DNA of 35,186 nt from the NCBI GenBank assembly GCA_018623495.1, contig JAAZVP010000024.1, positions 1-35,186 on the forward strand, written 5' to 3'. Origin of the DNA: Halothiobacillus sp. GTDB taxonomy: Bacteria > Pseudomonadota > Gammaproteobacteria > JAAZVP01. How positions within the stretch are numbered: the stretch's first letter is position 1; every line of letters starts with the position of its first letter. Shown here piece after piece: positions 1 through 6,667 of this stretch. The notes beneath the pieces are model-generated. The model was not told the DNA's origin and did not search any database. It saw nothing but the letters and a program-made list of their open reading frames with translations. The translations under genes were made by a program, and so were the position numbers.

Positions 1-250
1 CCCACGGACAGTGGCCGGCCCGGGAGACCCACACCTTCCCCGTGGGAGCGGCGTCCCCGCCGCGAACCTTCCAGGGCGCCGGGGAACCCCCCGTTCGCGA
101 CCGGGAGGTCGCTCCCACGGACAGTGGCCGGCCCGGGAGACCCCCACCTTCACCGTGGGAGCGGCGTCCCCGCCGCGAACCTTCCAGGGCGCCGGGGAAA
201 CCCCCGCTCGCGACCGGGAGGTCGCTCCCACCGGCAGTGGCCGGCCCTGC
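1..250. repeat. Tandem 113-bp repeat carrying inverted REP-like hairpins
   Basis: The same sequence recurs with a period of 113 bp: copies start at 1, 114 and 227 (the third breaks off near 250), and the array is cut by the window start. Each unit holds a forward REP-like element (42-66, 155-179) with a GTGGGAG head and a 6-bp hairpin GCGGCG/CGCCGC. It also holds an inverted partner (94-118, 207-231) ending in CTCCCAC with a GCGACC/GGTCGC hairpin. Paired inverted REPs of this GTGGGAG type are known from Pseudomonas and relatives, where RAYT transposases are thought to spread them. No gene is seen here. Confidence 0.85.
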
Positions 251-260
251 GAGCGGCGCC

Positions 261-1019
261 CTACTCGGCGCGTTCCGTGCGGTCGCGCCCTTTGTCCGTG
301 GCCAGGCTGAGCACGTCGTCGGCCCGGTCGATGAGCATGCGCAGGTTGTCGTCGGGGCGCATCTGGGTCACCCCGAGGCTGAGGGTGATGCTGCGCTCGG
401 GCAGCACCTGGAGGCCCTGGACGACGGCACGGAGCTTCTCGGCCAGCTTGCCGGCGGCCGTCGAATCGGTGTTCGGCGCCAGGACCACGAATTTCTCGCC
501 GCCGTACCGGAAGAGGATGTCGGAACCCCGCACGGCCATGGTCACCGCCTGGGCCACCGCCTCCAGCACCCGGTCGCCGGTCTCGTGGTCGAAATCGCGG
601 TTGATGCGCGCGAAGTGGTCGATGTCGAACATGATCACCGACAGGGGGTAGCGGTACTGGCGCGCCCGGTTCATCTCGGCGCGCACCCGGCTGTCGAAGT
701 CGCTGCGGTTGAGTGCGCCGGTGAGCATGTCGCGCCCCGCCTGCTGGTGGGCCGTGTTGACCCGCTCGCGCAGGCGGACGATGTGGGCCTCGCAGTCCTC
801 GAGCTGGCGCCGCGACGAAACGGTCAGCACCTCGACGAAGAGCAGGGCAATGGCGATCACCAGCAGTCGCTGGAGGATCACCTCGATGCCCGGACCGGCC
901 AGCGCATCCAGCGGGTTCAGCCCGCCGATGTCCACCAGCCAGTCCACCAGCGCCTGGGCGCCCCAGAGCACCAGCGCGAGCCCCACGTGAAGCCGGAGTC
1001 GGAATCCTTTCTGCGCCAC
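261..1019 (-). CDS. Membrane-anchored GGDEF-domain protein with altered signature motif
   Basis: Probable diguanylate cyclase or c-di-GMP-binding relative, about 252 residues. Two hydrophobic segments near the N-terminus are followed by a short coiled coil and one GGDEF domain (DMLTGALNR, FDIDHF). The signature reads GGEKF instead of GG(D/E)EF, so the fourth residue, normally an acidic metal ligand, is lysine. The inhibitory I-site RxxD (RGSD) is intact five residues upstream. The C-terminal end is also atypical (ADDVLSLATDKGRDR where AD-ALY-AK-GRN is usual). The GTG at 1019 is chosen because a GGGGGGAG stretch precedes it; a GTG at 1076 would add 19 residues that look untranslated. Activity is uncertain: it may be a degenerate cyclase acting as a c-di-GMP sensor. 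Confidence 0.8.
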   Translation of the reverse strand: MAQKGFRLRLHVGLALVLWGAQALVDWLVDIGGLNPLDALAGPGIEVILQRLLVIAIALLFVEVLTVSSRRQLEDCEAHIVRLRERVNTAHQQAGRDMLTGALNRSDFDSRVRAEMNRARQYRYPLSVIMFDIDHFARINRDFDHETGDRVLEAVAQAVTMAVRGSDILFRYGGEKFVVLAPNTDSTAAGKLAEKLRAVVQGLQVLPERSITLSLGVTQMRPDDNLRMLIDRADDVLSLATDKGRDRTERAE

Positions 1020-1111
1020 CTCTCCCCCCTGGGCCGCGATCACCCCGCCTTTATACCACGGCCGCCGGTCAACCACGGAATGCCGCGGGCACGAGCGGCC
1101 CGTGGCCCACG

Positions 1112-1136
1112 AAAAAGGCCCCGGAAACCGGGGCCC
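1112..1136 (-). terminator. Rho-independent terminator after prk
   Basis: On the minus strand, an 8-bp perfect GC stem (GGCCCCGG/CCGGGGCC, 1117-1124 with 1128-1135) and a 3-nt loop are followed by a run of T. It lies about 40 bp after the phosphoribulokinase stop codon and separates that gene from the GGDEF gene. Confidence 0.85.
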
Positions 1137-1171
1137 TGTCGTTCAGCCTGATCCTGCCCGGGAGCCGGGGA

Positions 1172-2068
1172 TCAGCCCTTGGCCTTGAGCAGCTCGTGGA
1201 TGATCGGGTTGAGGATCAGCTCCATGGCATAACCCATCTTGGCCGCCGGGATCACCAGGGTGTTGCGGCGGGACATGAAGCTGTTGGGGATCATGTTGAG
1301 CAGGTACGGGAAGTCCATGCCGTACTTGTTCAGCATGTCCGGCTCGCGGAAGCGCACGATCACCAGCGACTCGTCCGGGGTGGGAATGTCGCGGGCGATG
1401 AACGGGTTGGAAGTGTCCACCGTGGGCACGCGCTGGAAGTTGATGTCGGTGCGCGAGAACTGCGGGGTGATGTAATTGATGTAGTCGGGCATCCGCCGCA
1501 GGATCGTGTCCACGGTCTTCTCGGGGGAGTAACCGCGCTCGGCGTGGTCGCGGTGGATCTTCTGGATCCACTCCAGGTTGACCACCGGCACCACGCCCAC
1601 GCCCAGGTCGACGTACTGGGAGGGATCGTTGTTCTCGGTCTTCACCAGCCCGTGCAGGCCCTCGTAGAACAGCAGGTCGGAACCGCCCTCGATGTCTTCC
1701 CAGGGGGTGAACTCGCCGGGGCCGACGTCGGTGCCCAGGCGGGCGTTGTGGTGGGCGGCCTCTTCGTCGTTGTGCAGGTAGTAGCGACGCTTGCCGCTGC
1801 CCGTCTCGCCGTAGGTCTTGAACAGCTCCTCGAGCTTGTCGAAGCGGTTGCCGGTCTCGCCGAAGTGGCTCAGGTTCTCGCCGCGCTCGTCGGCCTCCTT
1901 GATCTTCTGGCGCATCTCCATGCGGTTGTAGCGATGGAAGCTGTCGCCCTCGATGATGACGGGGTCGATGCTCTCGCGGCGGAAGATGTGCTCGAAGGCG
2001 TTCTTGACGGTGGAGGTACCGGCACCGGAGGAACCGGTCACGGCCACGATGGGATGCTTCTTGGACAT
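1172..2068 (-). CDS. prk: Phosphoribulokinase (Calvin cycle)
   Basis: Phosphorylates ribulose 5-phosphate with ATP to give ribulose 1,5-bisphosphate, the CO2 acceptor for RubisCO, in the cytoplasm. It has 298 residues, the size of the proteobacterial octameric class. The P-loop is at residues 12-20 (GSSGAGTST), followed by IIEGDSFHR, the substrate segment YYLHNDEEA and the FYEGLHG motif that supplies a catalytic acidic region. The ATG at 2068 has an AAGGAG site six bases upstream. The gene stands alone: no RubisCO, carboxysome or other cbb gene lies in the window, and a terminator follows. Its presence argues for autotrophic growth. Identity is very secure. Confidence 0.97.
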   Translation of the reverse strand: MSKKHPIVAVTGSSGAGTSTVKNAFEHIFRRESIDPVIIEGDSFHRYNRMEMRQKIKEADERGENLSHFGETGNRFDKLEELFKTYGETGSGKRRYYLHNDEEAAHHNARLGTDVGPGEFTPWEDIEGGSDLLFYEGLHGLVKTENNDPSQYVDLGVGVVPVVNLEWIQKIHRDHAERGYSPEKTVDTILRRMPDYINYITPQFSRTDINFQRVPTVDTSNPFIARDIPTPDESLVIVRFREPDMLNKYGMDFPYLLNMIPNSFMSRRNTLVIPAAKMGYAMELILNPIIHELLKAKG

Positions 2069-2218
2069 GGTCGCTCCTTTGGGTCTCTAGCAGTATGAAA
2101 ACCGGATCCGCCGCCGCGGCGGCGGAAGAAAAACCCGCCGGGCCGGGGAGACCGCCTGCCGGATTCCGGCAGACACGACAGTCCGTCGCGGGCCATCCCC
2201 GACCCCAAAATGCCGCCC

Positions 2219-2248
2219 ATCATACCCAAAGCGGGGAGCGAGGGCGAA
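2219..2248 (-). promoter_or_regulatory. Candidate sigma-70 promoter for prk
   Basis: In the 188-bp gap between trmB and prk, the minus strand has TATGAT (2219-2224, five of six to the -10 consensus) 18 bp after a weak -35, TTCGCC (2243-2248). This would leave a leader of about 140 nt. The leader contains palindromes (a GCCGGAATCCGGC region near 2157-2171 and an 18-bp GC-only palindrome near 2107-2124). The assignment rests on consensus matching only. Confidence 0.35.
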
Positions 2249-2256
2249 GATTGCCC

Positions 2257-2937
2257 TCAGACGCGCTCGAACAGCAGGTCGTGCACCACGTGGCCCTTGC
2301 GCAGGCCGCGGCGCTCGAACTTCGTCTCCGGCCGGTAGGCCGGGCGGTCGGAATAGCGCCCCTCGCCGGCCCGGTTGCGGAAGGCCGATTCCGCGCCCAC
2401 CACCTCCAGCATGTGCTCGGCGTAGTGTGCCCAGTCGGTGGCCAGGTGCAGCACGCCACCGTGGACCAGCTTGCGCGCCAGCAGCGCCACGAAGGGCGGC
2501 TGGACCAGGCGCCGCTTGTGGTGGCGCTTCTTCGGCCAGGGATCGGGAAACAGGATCTGCACGCGCGCCAGCGAGGCATCGGGGATGTTCTCCCGGAGCA
2601 CTTCCACCGCGTCCCGGTCCATCACCCGGAGGTTCTCCAGGCCGGCCTCCTCGATGCGCATGAGCAGATGCCCCACGCCCGGCCGATGGACCTCGATGCC
2701 GAGGAAGTCGGTCTGCGGGTCGGCCGCGGCCATCGCCGCCAGCGACTCACCGTCGCCGAAACCGATCTCCAGCACCACGGGGGCCTCGCGGCCGAAAACC
2801 GCCGGGAAGCCCATCGGCCCCTGCGGCTCCAGCCCGAACTCCGGCCAGAGCACCTCCAGCGCGCGCTCCTGGCCGCGGGTCAGCCGGCCTTCACGACGCA
2901 CGAAACTGCGGATCCGTCGATGCGGTTTCTCTTGCAT
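2257..2937 (-). CDS. trmB: tRNA (guanine-N7-)-methyltransferase
   Basis: Makes 7-methylguanosine at position 46 of tRNA variable loops, using S-adenosylmethionine. It has 226 residues, usual for the family. The SAM-binding motif is [11 protein letters not shown]; the family hallmark [14 protein letters not shown] follows near the middle, and the C-terminal [10 protein letters not shown] segment is also typical. The ATG at 2937 gives a normal N-terminus, though no strong ribosome-binding site is seen. It lies upstream of prk on the same strand but 188 bp away, so co-transcription is uncertain. Confidence 0.96.
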   Translation of the reverse strand: MQEKPHRRIRSFVRREGRLTRGQERALEVLWPEFGLEPQGPMGFPAVFGREAPVVLEIGFGDGESLAAMAAADPQTDFLGIEVHRPGVGHLLMRIEEAGLENLRVMDRDAVEVLRENIPDASLARVQILFPDPWPKKRHHKRRLVQPPFVALLARKLVHGGVLHLATDWAHYAEHMLEVVGAESAFRNRAGEGRYSDRPAYRPETKFERRGLRKGHVVHDLLFERV

Positions 2938-3013
2938 AGCCAGGCAACGATTGGGAAAGCGCGCAGTCTACCAGCCGGAGCGGGAGAAGGCGCGCCCCGG
3001 CCCGCGGACACCC

Positions 3014-3042
3014 TTGCCCGTCGCGCCGCGGCGGATTAGACT
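3014..3042 (+). promoter_or_regulatory. Promoter of the tRNA-Gly/tRNA-Thr unit
   Basis: TTGCCC (3014-3019), a 17-bp spacer and TAGACT (3037-3042) are followed by a GC-rich discriminator just before the tRNA-Gly 5' end. GC-rich discriminators are typical of stable-RNA promoters under stringent control. Assigned by consensus and position only. Confidence 0.55.
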
Positions 3043-3053
3043 CCCCGGCTCGG

Positions 3054-3127
3054 GCGGGTGTAGTTCAATGGTAGAACATCAGCTTCCCAAGCTGAGAACG
3101 TGGGTTCGATTCCCATCACCCGCTCCA
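3054..3127 (+). tRNA. tRNA-Gly (anticodon CCC)
   Basis: A complete 74-nt cloverleaf. The acceptor stem GCGGGTG pairs with CACCCGC. The anticodon loop TTCCCAA sits on a perfect stem, giving anticodon CCC, which reads GGG. The T-loop is TTCGATT, and CCA is encoded after discriminator T. It is 15 bp upstream of tRNA-Thr and probably co-transcribed with it. Confidence 0.97.
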
Positions 3128-3142
3128 CCCCTTTCCAGCCCG

Positions 3143-3218
<76 letters not shown>

Positions 3219-3225
3219 TGCTTTC

Positions 3226-3756
3226 TCAGCAGCCATTCTTGTCGATATCCGCCTGCGCGCGGGAAACCCGCGGCCGACCGGTCGAGCTGATCACGATGGC
3301 CCGCGCATGTCGGGCATTGGCCGTGCCCGTGTCGTCACAGAGCGTGAAGGTCCCCATCTGGAACGCCCCGGACGGCTTGCGGGTCTGGCCCGTGGCTCGA
3401 TAGGACACGGAGTCCGCCACATGGAAATTGCCCACCAGGGTGAATCCTTCGCGTAACGGGCCCGCCCTGCGAAGCACCACCTCGCCGGAATCCCGCTGGC
3501 CGTCTTCGTCGAGATCGACGAACACCGTCCAGCCGTTGGCCCAGTCGCCCTGCCGGCCGATGGTGAGCGTCCGGCCGCGCTTGATCGCCTCGGAACGACC
3601 GAGATGCAGCGTGCTCACGAAACGGTTGGCCTCGGCAACCAGCGCGTTGTGACGAATCCAGCCGGAAAAGGCCGGCACCCCCAGCGTCACGAGCGCGGCG
3701 ACCAGCGCGACCGTCACCAGGAGTTCCATCAGCGTCAAACCGCGAATCCCTTGCAT
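3226..3756 (-). CDS. GspH/FimT-family type IV pseudopilin, divergent from the pilus cluster
   Basis: A minor pilin-like protein of 176 residues. A short leader ends in Gly (MQGIRG) and is followed by the prepilin peptidase site and hydrophobic helix LTLMELLVTVALVAALV, with the conserved Glu at mature position 5. The periplasmic part has the GspH pattern (RFVSTLHLGRSEAIKRG, then NGWTVFVDLDEDG and STGRPR near the end). The ATG at 3756 is chosen because GGAGGA lies seven bases upstream; the frame stays open to 3789 without such a site. It is transcribed away from the fimU-pilE set, with a 146-bp shared upstream region. It is likely to join the minor-pilin priming complex, but as a paralogue of the fimU product its partner set is unknown. 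Confidence 0.88.
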   Translation of the reverse strand: MQGIRGLTLMELLVTVALVAALVTLGVPAFSGWIRHNALVAEANRFVSTLHLGRSEAIKRGRTLTIGRQGDWANGWTVFVDLDEDGQRDSGEVVLRRAGPLREGFTLVGNFHVADSVSYRATGQTRKPSGAFQMGTFTLCDDTGTANARHARAIVISSTGRPRVSRAQADIDKNGC

Positions 3757-3850
3757 CGATGCTCCTCCGTGAGCAGAGGGCACGATCACCCTCGTTCATC
3801 TAGAATGGCTCAATCAGCCCCGCGGCCCCGACTGCCGCTCATCACGACTT

Positions 3851-3873
3851 CATGGCCGTCGATCGCGGCCATG
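3851..3873. promoter_or_regulatory. Inverted repeat in the divergent pilin promoter region
   Basis: A perfect 8-bp inverted repeat, CATGGCCG/CGGCCATG, with a 7-bp loop lies in the 146-bp gap between the divergent gspH-like gene and fimU, about 30 bp before fimU. It could be an operator or a 5'-leader hairpin. No clear -35/-10 pair stands out; TAGAAT at 3801-3806 is the best -10-like hexamer on the plus strand. Confidence 0.3.
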
Positions 3874-3902
3874 TCGCCAGGACCCTCGATCAAGGCTAGC
3901 TT

Positions 3903-4415
3903 ATGGACATGAAAACGAACCGCGGCTTCACACTCATCGAGTTGATGATCACGCTGGTGGTGGCCGCCATCCTGCTGACGGTGGCGATACCGAGCTTCTT
4001 CTCGGTGATCCAGAACAACCGGCTGACCACGGCGACCAACGCGTTCATCACGGCCATGACCCTTGCCCGGAGCGAGGCAGTCAAGCGCGGGGCCGACGTG
4101 ATGGTCGACACGATCGACAGCTCGGACGGCAGCAACGAATGGGGCCGCGGATTCAGGGTCGGCATCGACGGCGACGGCGATGGAGCCATCGCCGCCGGCG
4201 AGGCCCTGCAGACCTGGCCGGCTTTCGAGGGCGGAATAACCCTGGACAGCGATGGAGACATCGCCAGTTTCACCTACGATGCCAACGGTGTCGTCGATTC
4301 AGGGGACACCCTCGACCTGTGTGACAGCCAGCGATCCGGAGAAACGGGCCGGGAGATCACCATTGCAAACACCGGCCGGGTCTCGGTCACCGACCGCTCT
4401 CTCAACTGCAGCTGA
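3903..4415 (+). CDS. fimU: Type IV minor pilin FimU/FimT (set A)
   Basis: GspH/FimT-domain minor pilin, 170 residues. The leader MDMKTNRG is followed by FTLIELMITLVVAAILLTV with Glu5. The body has the family pattern FITAMTLARSEAVKRG, then EWGRGFRVGIDGDGDG and ITIANTGRVSV. AAGG seven bases upstream of the ATG at 3903 supports this start. It is the first gene of set A; pilV follows 4 bp after its stop. In Pseudomonas, FimU with PilV, PilW, PilX and PilE forms the complex that primes pilus assembly and carries PilY1 at the tip. The body is rich in Asp and Gly, which suggests a saline habitat. Confidence 0.9.
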   Translation: MDMKTNRGFTLIELMITLVVAAILLTVAIPSFFSVIQNNRLTTATNAFITAMTLARSEAVKRGADVMVDTIDSSDGSNEWGRGFRVGIDGDGDGAIAAGEALQTWPAFEGGITLDSDGDIASFTYDANGVVDSGDTLDLCDSQRSGETGREITIANTGRVSVTDRSLNCS

Positions 4416-4419
4416 GACG

Positions 4420-4989
4420 ATGATTGCCATGAACCTCAACCGACAATCGGGCGTGGGCATGATCGAGATCATGGTGACGACCCTGGTATTGGCCATCGGC
4501 CTGGTGGGCCTGGCCGCACTCAACCTCGAATCGGTCCGTGCCAATACCGACGCCATGAAACGCTCGCAGAACATCTGGGTAGTGGATTCCCTCGTCGAGC
4601 AGATGCACGCGAACCCGGCAGGCGCCCGCAATTACCTCAACGCGGACGACCCGCCGCTGCCGCCGTTCAAGGATGACGACGACACGCCCTGCGCTGAGAA
4701 ACCCACAGACCATTGCAGTGACGGCGCAGAACTCTCCGGCAACGACCTGGATGAATGCCAGCAATTCCGGGAGGCGCTATGGAATGCCGCCTGCGCCACC
4801 AGTCTGGGTGCACCGGCTTCGGGCATCGTCGGCATGCCGGGAGGGACGCTCGACGTCCAGTGCCAGATGGGTGGTGACGGGCAATGTGATCCCGGAGACC
4901 CCGTGCAGCTCCAGGCCCAATGGACCAACAAGGTGGACCTGGACGATGACGACTCCGTGAGCACCATCACCCAGGTGATCGTCCCATGA
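4420..4989 (+). CDS. pilV: Type IV minor pilin PilV (set A)
   Basis: 189 residues from the ATG at 4420; an in-frame ATG at 4429 would give the more usual 8-residue leader MNLNRQSG. The cleavage site and helix are G/VGMIEIMVTTLVLAIGLVGLAAL, with Glu5, and the PilV hallmark (GLVGLAAL then SLVEQMHANPAGARNY) follows. The C-terminal half has several cysteines (CAEKPTDHC, CQQ, AAC, VQCQMGGDGQC) able to form disulfides. Its stop overlaps the pilW start (ATGA), indicating translational coupling. A diverged second copy begins at 10835. Confidence 0.9.
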   Translation: MIAMNLNRQSGVGMIEIMVTTLVLAIGLVGLAALNLESVRANTDAMKRSQNIWVVDSLVEQMHANPAGARNYLNADDPPLPPFKDDDDTPCAEKPTDHCSDGAELSGNDLDECQQFREALWNAACATSLGAPASGIVGMPGGTLDVQCQMGGDGQCDPGDPVQLQAQWTNKVDLDDDDSVSTITQVIVP

Positions 4990-5765
4990 ACGCACAAAGG
5001 ACAAACCCCGACCGCCGACAACAGGGCCTGACGCTCATCGAGATGATGATCGCCATGGTCCTCGGGCTCGTGCTGGTGGCCGGCGCCATCCAGTTGCTGG
5101 TGGCCAACAAGCAGAGCTATTTCCTGCAGGACGCCATGTCCCGCCTCCAGGAAAACGGTCGCTTCGCCCTCCAACTGCTGACGCGGGACGTCCGCATGGC
5201 GGGATTCCACGATCCCCTGGTGGGGCCGACTCCTCCCGCCTTCTACACGGATGCGGCGATCACCGGTGCTGCCGCCGCGGACAACCTGGGCGGCGGGGTC
5301 GGCGATCGGCTCTCCGTGCTGCGCCTGAACGATGCCGGCATCGCCAGCGACTGCCTCGGCCAGAATGCCACCAGCAACCAGGCCATCAATGTCTACTGGG
5401 TGGGCGACACCGACGGTGACGGCAACACCGAACTGCTCTGCCGGGGAGGCGACCCCATCGCCGGAAACTGGCTGGGGCCGGCGCAACCCCTCGTCGACGA
5501 CGTGGAATCGCTTCAGGTGCAGTACGGTATCGACGGTGACGGCGATGGCAGCGTCGAGCAATACCAGACGGCCGACAACGTCGGCGACTGGGCCGAGGTA
5601 AGCACGGTGCGCCTGGCGCTCCTGCTCCGGACCAACCGCGACAATCTCCGCGAGGCCTCCAGCAAGACCTACACCCTGCTGGGACAGAACGTGTCCTCGC
5701 CGAATGACGGCCGCATCCGCAATGTCTTCGACACCACCGTGGTCCTACGGAACCGACTCCAATGA
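4986..5765 (+). CDS. pilW: Type IV minor pilin PilW (set A, short form)
   Basis: 259 residues. The leader ends RRQQG, followed by LTLIEMMIAMVLGLVLVAGAIQLL (Glu5 present) and the PilW signature SRLQENGRFALQLLTRDVRMAGF. The C-terminal domain starts near LVDDVESLQVQYGIDGDGDG and runs to VSTVRLALLLRT and VFDTTVVLRNRL. Compared with the 378-residue set-B copy it lacks about 110 residues in the middle, while both ends align. It overlaps pilV upstream and pilX downstream by 4 bp, so it belongs to a tightly coupled operon. Confidence 0.9.
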   Translation: MNAQRTNPDRRQQGLTLIEMMIAMVLGLVLVAGAIQLLVANKQSYFLQDAMSRLQENGRFALQLLTRDVRMAGFHDPLVGPTPPAFYTDAAITGAAAADNLGGGVGDRLSVLRLNDAGIASDCLGQNATSNQAINVYWVGDTDGDGNTELLCRGGDPIAGNWLGPAQPLVDDVESLQVQYGIDGDGDGSVEQYQTADNVGDWAEVSTVRLALLLRTNRDNLREASSKTYTLLGQNVSSPNDGRIRNVFDTTVVLRNRLQ

Positions 5766-6247
5766 ACGAACATCATCACAACGCTCGCTTCCCCGACAAC
5801 CAGCGCGGCGTAGCCCTGGCCGTGAGCCTGGTGCTCCTGCTCGTCCTCTCGGTGGTGGCGATCACCGCCTCCAACGTCTCCCGCATGCAGGAAAAGATCT
5901 CGGGCAACACTCAGCAGGAGCGGACGACGTTCCAGGCCGGGTTCTCCGCCCTCAACGCCAAGATCGAGGAATTCAAGACGGACCCGGAAGACCTCAAGGA
6001 CGCCATCGATGATGGCACCAAGAACCTTTCCCTGGACAGCGGCGCGAAGACCGCCGTCCTCGACAACGCGAACGTCAACCTGGACACCTTTCGGGCCACC
6101 CACATGGCCCAGGGGTGTCCGTACAAGTTCAGCTGCGACCACTTCGAAGGCCACTTCTTCGAACTCGACGCCCGAACCTCGATCTCCAACACCGGTGCCG
6201 TGACCGACCAGACCCAGGGCGCGCTCCGGGTGACGCCCAGGCCATGA
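5762..6247 (+). CDS. pilX: Type IV pilus assembly protein PilX (set A)
   Basis: 161 residues. A basic N-terminus ending QRG precedes a long hydrophobic helix, VALAVSLVLLLVLSVVAITA, then the PilX pattern SRMQEKISGN. Position 5 is not Glu; PilX and the type II secretion protein GspK characteristically lack it, consistent with a place at the very tip. The start overlaps the pilW stop (ATGA). The later body is less conserved and has two cysteines (GCPYKFSC). It is the PilX partner of the set-A PilV/PilW/PilY1 complex. Confidence 0.86.
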   Translation: MNEHHHNARFPDNQRGVALAVSLVLLLVLSVVAITASNVSRMQEKISGNTQQERTTFQAGFSALNAKIEEFKTDPEDLKDAIDDGTKNLSLDSGAKTAVLDNANVNLDTFRATHMAQGCPYKFSCDHFEGHFFELDARTSISNTGAVTDQTQGALRVTPRP

Positions 6248-6276
6248 ACCGAAGACCGTCAAAAGGAGTGACCGGC

Positions 6277-6606
6277 ATGAACCGCATCTTCACTCAGTCA
6301 TTGATCCCGCTGCTCGGCGCCTTGATGCTCATGGCCGTTCCCGCGGTCAGCGCCGAAATGCGACATCCCGAGGCGGCCATCGAAGCCTTCAGTCTCGAAG
6401 CCATCGAGGACTCCGGAGAAGGCCTGGTCATCGAGGTTCAGGCCTGCGAGGCATGTGATTATCGGCGTTTCGAGGTGCGTCCAGAGACGCGCTTCATTCA
6501 CCGGGGCAAGCCGACGAGCGCCGACGCACTGCCACGGAGAACGCCGGTCACGGGCACCGTCATCTACGACCGGGAAACGGAAAAGCTCACCAAGGTCATC
6601 TGGTGA
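6277..6606 (+). CDS. Small exported CxxC protein between pilX and pilY1, possibly PilY2-like
   Basis: 109 residues from the ATG at 6277, which has AAGGAG eight bases upstream. A signal peptide (hydrophobic LIPLLGALMLMAVPAVSA) precedes a mature part of about 80 residues with one CEAC motif near the middle and the ending KLTKVIW. I do not recognise a characterised family with certainty. Size, export signal, beta-rich look and operon place resemble PilY2, the small protein beside PilY1 in Pseudomonas; a clearer PilY2 candidate follows the second pilY1. The Cys pair could form a disulfide or bind metal. It may aid folding or export of PilY1, but that is inference. Confidence 0.7.
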   Translation: MNRIFTQSLIPLLGALMLMAVPAVSAEMRHPEAAIEAFSLEAIEDSGEGLVIEVQACEACDYRRFEVRPETRFIHRGKPTSADALPRRTPVTGTVIYDRETEKLTKVIW

Positions 6607-6667
6607 CCACGGCCTTTCGGAAACGTCCGCGTCGAGCGCAAGGAACAAAGCATTGAGGAGAACCATC

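Noticed and set aside
3792-3800. An AlgR-like box (TCGTTCATC) upstream of fimU
   Set aside because: It matches CCGTTCGTC at only seven of nine positions, too weak to claim, and no algR is in view.
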